This document shows positions 34,796 through 45,069 of a DNA stretch of 64,000 nt, piece after piece; position 1 is the stretch's first letter; each line of letters opens with the position of its first letter. Below the pieces are notes generated by a model, which had not been told where the DNA came from, searched no databases, and worked only from the letters and a program-made list of their open reading frames with translations. The stretch comes from Icerya purchasi (lineage: Eukaryota > Arthropoda > Insecta > Hemiptera > Monophlebidae): positions 33,677,183 through 33,741,182 of the forward strand of contig CM077116.1 in assembly GCA_039619475.1 (NCBI GenBank), read 5' to 3'. A program made the position numbers and the translations under genes.

Positions 34796-35118
34796 GTTTA
34801 TTTATAAATATACGATGAATAAATTCCCCTTATTAACACACAAAAATAAGTGTAAGTTAATTTACACTTTATACATTAAAACAAATAGCGCAGTTTAAAA
34901 AAAAAAAAACGTTTTCGAGCTATAACATCAGCTAACAATGGACAATAGATAGAATTAAGTATTTGAGTGCAGTCTGTGTTATTAGCTGATGATGTAGCTC
35001 GAAAAGGATCCTTTAAACTGTGGTATCTGTTTGAATTTATTAAAGTAAATTTAATTTACACTTATTTTCGTTTTTGTTAATAAGGGAAATTTATTCACTG
35101 TATATTTATAAATATTAA
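34796..35118. mobile_element. Foldback MITE, copy B
   Basis: Arms about 34796-34920 and 34995-35118: the outer ends read ATACGATGAATAAATTCCCC/TTATTAACACACAAAAATAAG and their near-exact reverse complement at the right (CTTATTTTCGTTTTTGTTAATAAGGG in pieces). The inner arms are TTTTCGAGCTATAACATCAGCTAA and TTAGCTGATGATGTAGCTCGAAAA. The core matches copy A at 21.1-21.3 kb, so this is a family. No coding capacity. Confidence 0.85.
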
Positions 35119-35277
35119 CAAACAGATTATGGATTTATCTACGTATATATTTATATAATAGTTGTTGTTCGATCTGTTCCGCGTATATCGCGTGTATACG
35201 CTTCGTTTCAATACTGTCACCACTCTTCGATTCAGATACCGGGAAAATCCGGGGTCGAGATTTGTTCTTGTGTAATT

Positions 35278-35673
35278 GTGGTGCTCTCTGCTCTGTGGCT
35301 ATGGTTTACATACGACGATGCCGATATATTCAGGGAAATGAGTAGGCTAATGTGTTGCAACATTTTGCGAGTGCGACGGACGATCAGCGAGGAATTTTGT
35401 AATTTCTCACAAAACTGTCCATCGAATTATTCGGGTAATTTGCGAAAATTAATGTTCGGCGAATATCTAATTGCATTTTTCATCGGTCGTATATTCGTCG
35501 CCGGAACGGTCATTAATCGCGGCTCGGTTAATATACCGCTTTTTCTGGTCAAAACCGCGTTATGTTTAAATTGTTTTTCGTTAGCCGCATCAGGCGTATT
35601 CTGTATAAAATTTGTTCATCCGGTCGAGAATTACGGTTTTGTTATTTGTTTTTCGGTGACTAAAGTCCGTTAA
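35278..35673 (+). CDS. Unrecognised 131-codon open frame, membrane-like
   Basis: The best candidate in the window for a frame unrelated to transposons, though weak. It has no ATG at its 5' limit (the first codon is GTG); the first ATG is at about 35338. The product has nine cysteines and hydrophobic stretches (for example YLIAFFIGRIFVAGTVI, then FLVKTALCLNCFSLAASGVF), suggesting one or two membrane segments. Codon composition is richer in CG than the neighbouring DNA. No splice signals were identified, no family is recognised, and it begins about 160 bp beyond a foldback MITE. It could equally be a chance frame or a decayed mobile-element gene. Confidence 0.25.
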   Translation: MVLSALWLWFTYDDADIFREMSRLMCCNILRVRRTISEEFCNFSQNCPSNYSGNLRKLMFGEYLIAFFIGRIFVAGTVINRGSVNIPLFLVKTALCLNCFSLAASGVFCIKFVHPVENYGFVICFSVTKVR

Positions 35674-35959
35674 CTGCCCATTATTTTATTGCATTTTTTT
35701 GATGTTATTCTATAATAAATACGCGTTGTTACGAGAATCGATTTCATTTTTTTTTTTTTTCTATTTGATGTCTTCGCTACTCATAATATTTTTAACGCCG
35801 GCCTATTTCTAAATCTACGGATTCCAACCGCTTTAACTTTTTTTTTTTACAATCCATTTTTTAATAGTGTGCAGTAAAATCTGCTAAATGTAATATCCGA
35901 TAGCTCAAAGTTCGCGAGTGGTTTTAACTTTTAATTTTTTTTCTTTTATACAGGAACTA

Positions 35960-36008
35960 CTTCCTATTTTTTAAGCTTTTGTGTCGGAAAAGTTTTTTTT
36001 TTCTTTTT

Positions 36009-36039
<31 letters not shown>

Positions 36040-36120
36040 GGTCCAGCTTTCGCCTTTTGGCCAGTCTATAAGTAATACAAGATACAGTAATAGACACTCT
36101 TTATAATCCATCGAAAAAAT
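35960..36120 (-). mobile_element. Poly(A) tail and 3' stub of a non-LTR element
   Basis: On the minus strand, CTGGCCAAAAGGCGAAAGC, TGGACC and then a long A-run (T-run 36007-36039 on the + strand). The arrangement 'GGCCAAA ... RGRCC-(A)n' recurs at the 3' end of the element at 42.6-45.5 kb and near 50.6 kb, suggesting a severely 5'-truncated relative. Only the tail supports this. Confidence 0.45.
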
Positions 36121-38389
36121 AAAAAAAAAACTTCAAACTATTATGAAAAAAAATATTAAAATTATTTATATAATTACAGAATTTTTTTTTTTTTTAATAA
36201 TATACCATGATTATGAGGCTATGTTATATTTTTCTGACAATGGTTTAGTTTGACGTTCTTTTTAAAACAAGTTATAATATTAAGCAGCTAAATTTTAAAA
36301 AAAAGTAATGTTTCCAATCGGCGTTTATAAATTTTATACTTCTTCAAATATGATCATTTTAGAACGTGTATCCGATGGTAGTTTTAAAAATCGCCCGTTT
36401 CAAATGCACTGTATTATTCTCGCTGTAGGATTTTTATCGAATTAGTTTGTGAGATAAGTTGCCCGGAATTTCAAGAGGCTTGTAAAGTTTACACTTCTAA
36501 AATAACGGGGATACAGAAATTATTGTTTATATCTTACACTAATTCTTCGAAACTCAGAAGAATATATGTATGTACTACGCCTAAGTGGACATCCATTACT
36601 CTTTGTCTCGTCTATATAAAAACTTGTGCACTCGATATATAAAATTTTGTATCATTTATTTTACTATTTCAACCAGTTAAATGCGATATTGTGTTTTGTG
36701 GTATTTCGTTAACGGTAGATCTTTTTTATCGTTACGGAAAAAAATCTTCACGGTGATGCGGTAGCTGTGAAGTTTTCGAAATAAAGTTGATTCTGCGTTG
36801 AAGCCAGATGCGCTAAGGAATTCTATGAATGGATATGGGTTTTAAATCAGCCGAAGGAGAAATAGAATCAATTTTAAGCCTGACGAATTCGAAGCCATCG
36901 AGGAAAAGACAAATTTTCACTAGTACAGTATTTTCTATAATCGAATAATGGAAGATAACCTAGGCAATCATAGAACAATTACAGAATCTACTCATCGTCA
37001 TAATAACGAAATACCACTTGAACTTTTATATTACAGCAGTACGGGAAAATATGGTCGAAAGAATTATTTTCTGTTCATCCCTTTATTCCTTTTTTTTCTT
37101 TTTTTTTTCTTTTTCGAATCCATTCGAATTTTATTTTATAATCAAGTAGGAACGTATTTATGGTCTGCATAGCAACCTACAATTACGATGATAGAACTTT
37201 GTACACTACAAACACTATAGATATGTATGTGAAATTACACAAATGTTTTGATATCAGACATTTCAAAAAAACGTATTCAGTAAAAACACTGCGCCATTCA
37301 ATAATCTTCGTAAAATTCTAATTATACTGGCCAATATTTTTATAAATTTAATGTATACCGAATTTACCGATTTTCTTTTTTTTCGAACTTTTCTTCGAAT
37401 AACAATATTTTAAGTCAAAAGCTTTTTTTATATTACTAAAAACTTTCTAAAGAGAGCACACATTTTCCGGTTTTTGCGAACTAGTTGATCTCCGATTTTC
37501 TATATATGCCACTGCTAACCGGTCTATTTTTGATTGAACAAAGAATGATTAAAATTGGTTCGCATGGGTAAGAGTTATACGTGACAAACGTGATGAACGT
37601 ATTACCTTTTTTTGAAGTCGGCAAAATGGTAACAATCAAACTCGCAACAATCGTAATGAAACTGAAGAGTTGATATAGTGATATTCTAGACATTTTTGTA
37701 TATACTGTTATATTTTTAGTACTCTTCGAAGATACAGTTCCTGAATTTTGTTAAAATATTTTAAATATACATAGAGACCAAATGTTTTGTTCTGAATTTG
37801 CGGTATTCTGGATCAAAAGTGTTTATTTATAATGCGAAAGGCAACGAACAGAGCAAAAAATTAAGTGAAGAACGGTGTATGTTAGTACAGTTAATATGCC
37901 GATGACGCTAAACATTTTACGAAAAATATGGGAAGTCAGTTACCATTTTTTTATAAATGTAGTTCTGGTGCACAAAAAATACCGGCTCTGACGTTATAAT
38001 CCCAAAAATCTACATACTTTAGAAACTAATCTCATTTCTGGCTTGGCAGCTCAAAATCTAACCCAAATTTTATTCTGGAGGCTCAACATTCGCCTTGTTC
38101 CAAAGCTCCTTGCGTTCATCGGTTTCAATAATCCAACAGAATTTTCAAAATTTAACCGGAATTACGGTCTGAGGGCTCAAAATTCATCTTAGTCTAAAGT
38201 CCCTTAGCATGTACCTGACCGCTATTTCGAACACAAAAGGATTTCGCGTCCTTTACCCCTTAGTTTGAGAGTCTCTCAAATAATCTAGACATTTTCTCAG
38301 GAGGAACCCGAAACCTCATGCTGAGCGTATCTGGATATCTGACCAACATTAAAAATGAATTCAAATTCATGTCCAGAGACGGAAAATAA
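36121..38389. other. Unannotated AT-rich stretch
   Basis: No coding signature or repeat seen. A T-rich tract at about 37090-37115 yields a spurious Phe-rich frame. Confidence 0.45.
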
Positions 38390-39280
38390 TCCGTTTTACA
38401 TGTTCATTAATCTGAATGGTAGTTCCAATCCTGGCTATCCAATAGATTTTTTCCAACAACGGCTCCAATAAATTTCTGATAGTCTCGGATTCAAAAGTTG
38501 TTCTACTGTCTATCGCCTCTCCTCTTCCTCGACATTCCACAGATCTCATAAATCTCCTGATTCGTTCTCTTGTCATTAGATTGTATAGCGTTCGTTCCAT
38601 TCAAATCGATTTCTTATGGTCCCCCAGTCATGTTGGCATTGAGGGCAATGAATTGGTTGATTCATTAGCTCGATCTGCCGTTCAGTCTGGTCAATTTCTA
38701 TCCAAATTTTCTTCTTGCAATCTTAACGTTCATTCCAGGAATCGCCATCGTAAGCGACGGCACGATATTTATCCTCTTTCATTCTCGAATCCTGAATCCT
38801 TCTATCTTAGTTTCCAAACCCATCCTCCTCCGTACCCCTAGTACTATGACTTCCCTCATCTCTCTCATTTTCTTATCTCTTCAATTTGCAGGCTTCGCCT
38901 AGATGATCATAGTCGACTTCCGGCATTCTCTTTTTGTTTTTCTATGACCTCTTCTCCTTTTTATTCCTTCCATCCGGATGATTCTGATTTAATCTGTGAC
39001 ACAAATCACATCTTCTTTGAATTCGTGTCTGTATCTATAGAACGCTCTCACTTCTATAGTCAACTCGTGGAACTCAGTTTGCCTACTCCATACAGTGCCT
39101 TCATTATTCTTTCACTTCCACCCCAGCAATCATTCCTATTATAGCGTCCTTCATAGCTTCTATTTCCAGTAATATTCAATTTTAATTTGTTTCTCCCTCT
39201 CTCTCATTAACGCAACCTAATGCTGGGTAATGCCCTCGACTGGCGATCCCAAAAAAGAAAGAAAAAAAAAAAGAAAAGGG
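38390..39280 (+). mobile_element. 5'-truncated non-LTR element, RNase H to 3' tail (family R, copy 1)
   Basis: Begins inside the RNase H domain: FLIVSDSKVV (about 38473-38502), then LWSPSHVGIEGNELVDSLAR (about 38613-38672), then a C-terminal region with frame changes and stops (FYLSFQTHPPPYP; FFEFVSVSIERS about 39019-39054). The DSK aspartate and the H...D pair of the RNase H active site are readable. The 3' end is CTGGGTAATGCCC, TCGACTGGCGATCCC and an impure A tail to about 39280. The copy at 62280-63245 shares NELVDSLARSA exactly, so both belong to one family. Confidence 0.85.
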
Positions 39281-39547
39281 AAACCTGCAGAAGGGCGTAT
39301 CAACATAGCATAAGTATGTGTAAATATGAAACGATCATTACATAGCGATTACAGGTACAAATACAGTTAAATAATGAAAGAAAGTGTGAGATAAAAACAT
39401 GTATTTTGTAATAGTTGATCTTTATAGCGATCATGGTTCAAAATAATCATTGGCAGTTCCTTTTTGACATATAATAAGTCTTATATGGTTTTTAGAAACT
39501 GTGAAATTAGTGCAAAACTGAAGAAACGAGATGGTCGTCAATATTTA

Positions 39548-39765
39548 CAGTGACTCAGAAAAAGATCCGCACAATTATGAGATTTCGTTTTTTACAACTA
39601 TAGAGGCAATAAAAAACGCAATAAATATGAAAAAAACTTTTTATAACATCACAGTTATACAGATCACGTAATAAGAAAAAAACGATAACGAGAAAAATAC
39701 CATAAAAAAATAAGTTCTATAAAAAAACATGAAAAAAAACCATCGCTCAAAAAGAATTGCACAAA
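39548..39765 (+). repeat. Left inverted repeat of the Tc1-type element, two direct-repeat sites
   Basis: Outer site CAGTGACTCAGAAAAAGATC (39548-39567, plus CGCAC) and inner site CATCGCTCAAAAAGAATTGC (39741-39760) are about 190 bp apart. The inner site is the more decayed. The pairing with the right end is clearest across ATACAGATCACGTAATAAG. Confidence 0.85.
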
Positions 39766-39834
39766 AGCGAAAACGCGAGGAAAAAAAGCGAAACGCACTA
39801 GAAATTTAAGTTAAAAAACTAACTTAATATTTCG

Positions 39835-40790
39835 TTGAGTATCATCCTTTTTGGTCAATGACGCATTGTAACCTGTTTGGCATACTACATACAAGTTTAC
39901 CGAAGTATTCTTTGTCCAGTTTTATCCACTCCTCGTCAATTCTTTTCTTCAGCTCTGCTCCAGAAATAACCGGCGTCTAATGAACTCGACGGTCTAGTTC
40001 ATCCCACAAGTTTTCAGTAATATTTAGATCCGGTGATTGAGGAGGAGGATGGATCACTTTTGGGCACCGGTAGAGCTGTCATTCTTGCACCATGCGAGCT
40101 CGACGTTTAGGATCATTGTCCTCGTAATATACGAGTGCAAGATGCTCATTGTCGCGGCACTTTTGTGCAAATTGGCGTTCAAAAGCTCCAAATATCGACG
40201 CGAATCTAGAATTCCATCGATAAATACGAATTCGCCTAAACCATGGACAGATACACACTCCCAAACCACCACTCCGCCGCCAACTGCTTTATTGTAGGTT
40301 TCAAATTACGGGGATTCATTTCTTCATTCGGCCTGCGCCAAACTATGTACAATGTCCATCTGAACTAACAACATTGAACTTACTTTCGTCGGCGAAAATA
40401 ACGTCCTCCTAATGCGTGCCTGGCTTCAAACCGTACTCGTTCGCAAACTGTAAACGTTTACGCCGATTCATTTTGCTGATAAAAGGTTTTCGTCGTGCAA
40501 CACGTCCCCGTTGTATCCAGCATTTCTTATAGTTCGTCGCACCGTTTCACATCCGACTTTTTTCTGACATTCTGTGAACAGTTCACTGGTAATCTTCGGA
40601 GCACCTAATCTGGCATTTTTCTTTATTTTACGGACGATCAGGCGTTGCTCGTGCAGCGTTAGAATCTTTGGACGACCAGGACTATCAAGTCCATTCTATT
40701 TTCGTGTTTGTATCGCTTTCGAGAATGCCGGTACATATTTCTCGTACAGACTTACCTATTATATGATTCCAAATCACTAATTGCATCTTC
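39835..40790 (-). pseudogene. Tc1-like DD34E transposase, inactivated
   Basis: Reads leftward: an ISKMNRRKRLQFANEY block, then FADESKFNVV holding the first catalytic Asp (about 40375-40405), VVWECVSVHGLGEFVFIDGI, and YEDNDPK with the second Asp (codon 40118-40120), then SPDLNITENLW with the catalytic Glu (codon 40013-40015). Exactly 34 codons lie between the second Asp and the Glu, the Tc1 spacing. Inactivating lesions include an in-frame TGA at 40079-40081 between those two, where relatives commonly have Trp, other stops, and frameshifts between the first and second Asp. The N-terminal DNA-binding region (beyond about 40790) is too decayed to read. The enzyme would cut and paste the element at TA sites. 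Confidence 0.9.
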
Positions 40791-40999
40791 TCCATTGACG
40801 TTTGTATTTGGTCATATTTGGCATTCATACAGAGAGAACTTTAATGAAATGTACAAACACCACACGATTTACATACACGAATGTACTGGGGCACATGTTT
40901 TTTGCCCAGGCGTAGCGCATTTTGATCATTATAAACTATCCGCAATGCACCTATGAGTCAACCCCGTTCCCGTTGCTCTACAACGCACGGCTTTTCCCA

Positions 41000-41185
41000 T
41001 CTAACATCATAGTGCGGATCTTTTTGAGTGATGATTTTTTCCATTTTTTTTACATAAATTCCTCTTTTTTTTTTTTAGTATTTTCCTCGCAATCTTTTTT
41101 GCATATTATGTGATCTGTATGGCTATGATGTTGCACTGTTACTGGACGTCCTTCTTCATTCTTCATTGCTTTTCGAGAGTCACTG
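41000..41185 (-). repeat. Right inverted repeat of the Tc1-type element
   Basis: In reverse complement it runs from CAGTGACTCTCGAAAAGCAA (outer, decayed) through ATACAGATCACATAATA to CATCACTCAAAAAGATCCGC (inner, better preserved). So the outer site is intact at the left end and the inner site at the right end. Confidence 0.85.
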
Positions 41186-41224
41186 TATATTGTCATGTTC
41201 GATGTGTGTGTGCGTCTGTGCATG

Positions 41225-41253
41225 GGTTGCGCGTGTGCGTGTGTGTGTGTCGT
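41225..41253. repeat. (GT)n-like simple repeat
   Basis: Short interrupted GT/GC-GT stretch immediately right of the Tc1-type element. Low complexity only. Confidence 0.7.
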
Positions 41254-41394
41254 GTATGATAAAGTGGTTAACAAAGATTATTAATTGCATAGGCATTACG
41301 CTGCAATGATTTCGGTGTAGAAATTGCCAATGGTTTGATAAAGATTTTTTTTTTATTTAGAAAAATATTAGTGAATTCATGATTTTTCTTCTTC

Positions 41395-41640
41395 TTTTTT
41401 TTAACCGACTTCAAAAAAGGAGGAGGTATTCAATTCGACTGTGTTTTTTTTTTTTTTTTTTTTTTTATGCGTGTTACCACAGAACCTTCTTCTAGATGAA
41501 CCGATTTTGATGATTCTTCTTTTATTTGAAAGGTAGTGTTTGCCATGTGGTCCCATTTAAATTTGATCAAGATCTGACCGATAGTTTTTGAGTTATCCTT
41601 AATAATGCGGGAGATTGAAGCTTTTTGGATGCTTTTCATT
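41395..41640 (-). repeat. Dispersed insect repeat fragment with 'CCGACTTCAAAAAAGGAGGA'
   Basis: AACCGACTTCAAAAAAGGAG at 41402-41421, followed by CAATTCGACTGTG, a T-run of about 24, then ATGCGTGTTACCACAGAACC and GATGAACCGATTTTGATGAT (about 41495-41516). From memory, close relatives of this string occur in many insect genomes as a dispersed repeat; the class is unsettled for me. The poly-Lys/Thr minus-strand frame over it is not a gene. A database search is needed to name the family. Confidence 0.6.
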
Positions 41641-41773
41641 CATGATTGTTTTCACCGTCGGATTAGATTTCTGACTTAAAATACTATAAATTTGCCAAAT
41701 TACCGTGGAAATATCTGTTCTTATTAAAATTTTTTAATTTAATTGAATAAAAATGCACTAAAACGTAAAAAAT

Positions 41774-42214
41774 AAAATGCTTTTTTACAAAAAATAAATA
41801 CCGATACTTGAAGGTTTATTATACAAATTTAAAAATGCACTAAAAAGTAAAAAATAATTACTCCCGATTAGAAAATATATATATCAGAGTGATATAACAC
41901 TTAAGTGGTGATATCGTAATTCTTATACAACATTAATTTTTTGGAGTTGGCACCAAATTCATATTAAAAGAATAATTAAAAACTGCATTAAATGTTCATT
42001 AAATTGTTCCTAGATATAGTAACATGAATTTAATGCCGACTCTAATTAAGGTATAAATGTTGTATAAGAATTACGATAATGTCATCTTAAGTGTTATATC
42101 ACTCTGATATATATATTTCATCGGGAGTAATTATTTTTTACTTTTTGGCGCATTTTTAAATTTGTATAATAAACCTTCAAGTATCGGTATTTATTTTTTG
42201 TACAAAAGCATTTT
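41774..42214. mobile_element. Large foldback element, arms of about 160 bp
   Basis: Left arm 41774-41934 and right arm 42056-42214 are near-perfect reverse complements; the inner boundary is ATTCTTATACAACATT versus AATGTTGTATAAGAAT. The arms contain TATATATATCAGAGTGATAT and ACCGATACTTGAAGGTTTAT in reverse-complementary positions. The spacer (41935-42055) has no coding capacity. A weak direct copy of an arm segment (ATGCACTAAAACGTAAAAAA, 41752-41771) lies just outside the left arm, echoing ATGCACTAAAAAGTAAAAAA inside it. Confidence 0.92.
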
Positions 42215-42630
42215 ATATTAATACACGATGGGGCGGCAAGTGTCTACAACGCGCGTTTATTTCATTTGGTCATTTTTATCGAATATTCTATATAGGTTTA
42301 GGTAACAACAGAGACATGCACACTACTATCGATATATTATACTTATTCTAGCACATGTACACGTGCCTTCTGTACAAACACATGCAAATACCAAATGCTG
42401 AAGATCAGGGCCGTATCTGAGGGGAGTTTTCTGGGTTCAAAAACCCCTAAAATGTCTGCGAAATAATAACCGATTGAATTAAATGAACCAAAATTCAGAA
42501 TAAATTTATTTCTTTTCAATTTTTGACAAAAGAAAAGAAAATAAAAATTTTTATGAATTCTATGGGAACGACTATTTTTTATTTGTTTTTATTGTAGTGC
42601 TCAGGAAACCCTCCTTACTCTAATAATCCA

Positions 42631-43062
42631 GTGGATTTGTCATTTGTCTCACAAGATATATTCCTTGATTGCTCATGGAGAGTTCTTCCTCACTCGATGG
42701 GTAGTGACCACTATCCGATCTCTATTGATATCGATATAGAGACTTCCAACAGTGTTGATGCGCAGGCACGCTGTTTTGAACAGACCACCGTGAGATGGAA
42801 ACTTTCAACGGCAGACTGGGTCAAATTTCGAGATACGCTTGACTTGGGCCTGAATAATTTTTACTCTATCACTGACCCTATAGGTAAGTATAATCTATTT
42901 CAGAGTGCTATTTCTTCGGCCTTACAGAAATCAGTTCCTCGAGCATTCTTATATAGAGGGAAAAAACAACCTAAGCCATGGTGGAACATCCAATGCGAGT
43001 TAAAAATTAAAGAACGTAATGAAGGCTTAAGAAAGTTTCGTGCAGAAAGATCTATGTCGTAG
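42631..43062 (+). pseudogene. Endonuclease C-terminus and linker of the nested non-LTR element
   Basis: Begins PVDLSFVSQD, continues LPHSMGSDHYPISIDI: SDHYP is the end motif of APE-type endonucleases, with the catalytic His. The linker follows (VRWKLSTADWVKFR; PKPWWNIQCE about 42973-43002). A TAG at 43060-43062 interrupts the frame, which continues unchanged beyond it (KKIAAETRKLLKSSKRAAW) to about 43395, ending FIPLSRK. That last part is the usual lead-in to RT motif 0, just before the deletion junction. Confidence 0.88.
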
Positions 43063-43402
43063 TATACAGAATATAAAAAAATTGCTGCAGAAACACGTAA
43101 ACTACTAAAATCTAGCAAAAGAGCTGCTTGGAAAAATTTCTGTGGCGAGTTTAATAGGAACACGCCATTAAAATATATTTGGTTATTAGCGAAGCGCTTC
43201 AAGAACGGAAATGTGCAGAACCACACCGTAACGAATGATGATTGGTTTTGTGATTTCGTTTGCACAGCAGCTCCTCTACATGCGCCAGCTGCGGATGAAT
43301 TAGGCGAATTTAATCAATCCACACAAGCCGACACGGTTGACATGCATTTTCTACTACAAGCAATCTCTTACTCCGAACTCTTTATACCATTGAGCAGGAA
43401 AT

Positions 43403-44536
43403 AAATATTTGGGTATATACTTGGATTCCAGATTAACTTGCAAGTTCCATTTACAATCATTAATACAACTGGTAGTCAAGGAATTTAATCCGCTGAAAGC
43501 TATTAGCAATACCTTTTGGGGAGGTGATCCAGTAACTTTAAGTCTTCTTTATAAAACATTCATTAGGTCCAGACTTGATTATGGTGCAGTTTTTTATGGA
43601 TCGGCCTCAAAATCACTCTTGAGAAGAGTAGATGTTATGCAGAACCTCGGACTGAGACTTATAACCGGAAATGTTAAGTCGTCTCCTTCGATAAGTCTCC
43701 AAATGGAGACTAAGATCCCTCCCCTTCATATAAGATCTCTTTTGGCAGGCAGATTTTTAAAAAAATATTGCAATTACCAACTTTCGTCAATATTATATAA
43801 GATAAGTAAAATATCCAAGGAATGGAGGTTTGTTCAACAGAAAAAGCCGCTTTTAGTCAAAAGAGCCAATATTTACATTCAATATTGTGAAACTCTTATT
43901 CCCATGCTGCCATCTGGCTATTTTAGTCTACCGTATGGCATTAATAGATGCAGCATTGATGTAAATATAAATCTTTTCAACAACTTAAATCGATATTCTC
44001 TTCCAAACCAAGCAATAAATTCCTATTTTTTACAAACAACAGAAACTCAATATCCTTCCTTTTTAAAAATATTCACAGACGGAGCTAAGTTCCGGAGTGC
44101 TAACAGTAGAGTGGGTGCTGCATTCAGTGTGGATAATAACTTAATATTTAAATTTAAACTCTCTCCTGAGGCGTCGATCTTTACAGCTGAGCTGCTTGCT
44201 ATTGATAAAGCTTTTAACTTTATACTGGGGTCATTGGATGTTGAGAGAAAATCTTTAATATGCTCAGACAGCCTTAGTAGCCTCTTAGCGCTCAGTTATA
44301 GTAGTTTTAATTATCGCTGTCACCCACTGATCTACGATATTAAGTTTAAATACACACAAATTATAGATAAAGGAGGTACCGTAAAATTCTGTTGGATTCC
44401 TGGTCATCACGGAATCATTCTTAATGATTTAGCTGATCAAGCGGCTAAGGGAGCAGCATTAAACGGGGTAGTATACCCCTTTATACCATCTACGGACCTT
44501 TTGGACATGATTAAAAGGAACAGCTGTACTGATTAG
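43403..44536 (+). pseudogene. RT thumb and RNase H of the nested non-LTR element
   Basis: Opens directly at KYLGIYLDSRLTCKFHL, the thumb segment that normally lies about 60 residues after the catalytic YADD box, then SRLDYGAVFYGSAS. RNase H follows: FTDGAKF (first Asp, about 44078-44098), TAELLAIDKAF (Glu, about 44183-44215), CSDSLSSL (second Asp, about 44262-44285) and WIPGHHGI...LADQAAKGA (His and third Asp, about 44391-44455). All four acidic positions are present, so this domain is complete on paper. The frame ends at TAG 44534-44536 but continues in the same frame as KNFVNISP, consistent with a Trp codon mutated to stop. Confidence 0.9.
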
Positions 44537-44953
44537 AAGAACTTCGTTAATATTTCGCCTAGTTTAGGCAAGACATACGAAACTGTCCAATCGTCTCTAC
44601 CAAGTATGCCTTGGTATAATAATATTACTTCTATCCCACCTAACTTAATTCGACGTTTTGTCACTATTATCTGCAGACTTCGTTCAGGTCATACTAGAGT
44701 GCGGCTTAATTTTTTCGATGGTAACCATTTTCATTCAAATTTTAGCGATCATGTAAGCACAGCGTATCGCGAGGATATCAACCACTTGTTATTCAGTTGT
44801 GAGGCCCTATCTACGGATAGAGTTCTCCTTTTTGATCAGCTGATGTGCTGTGGTTTATATCCTCCATTCTGCATTTTTCAATTACTTGTTTGTGGTGATC
44901 ACACATTGTTTATTCTTTTCTCATTTATCAAAAGAAATGGAATTGCAATTTAA
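44537..44953 (+). pseudogene. C-terminal region of the nested non-LTR ORF2 protein
   Basis: Same frame as the RNase H segment after the nonsense codon. Contains IICRLRSGHTRVRL (about 44660-44705) and INHLLFSCEAL (about 44779-44811), the 'RLRxGHxxL ... HxLxxC' pattern common after RNase H in I/R1-like elements, probably a nucleic-acid-binding tail. Ends at TAA 44951-44953, followed by a 25-T run and the repeat-bearing 3' UTR. Confidence 0.85.
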
Positions 44954-44963
44954 AAATCCAATC

Positions 44964-44994
<31 letters not shown>

Positions 44995-45069
44995 TATTTT
45001 GTCTACTCCGGGCGGAGTGATTACTCCATTTCTATTGACGTTATTGTTGATTATCGAGCTTGTTTCATC

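Larger units (their letters stand above)
39546..41187 (-). mobile_element. Tc1-type transposon with long IR/DR ends
   Basis: Flanked by TA (39546-39547 and 41186-41187). The element proper starts CAGTGACTC (39548) and ends GAGTCACTG (41185), 1,638 bp. Ends are imperfect inverted repeats of roughly 190-215 bp. Within each, the motif 'CTCAAAAAGATCCGCAC' occurs twice: left outer 39548-39573 and left inner 39740-39762; right inner 41012-41033 and right outer, decayed, 41161-41185. Between them both ends share ATACAGATCAC(G/A)TAATA. This matches the IR/DR arrangement of Tc1-like elements in which transposase binds two sites per end. The transposase is read on the minus strand and is broken. Confidence 0.93.
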
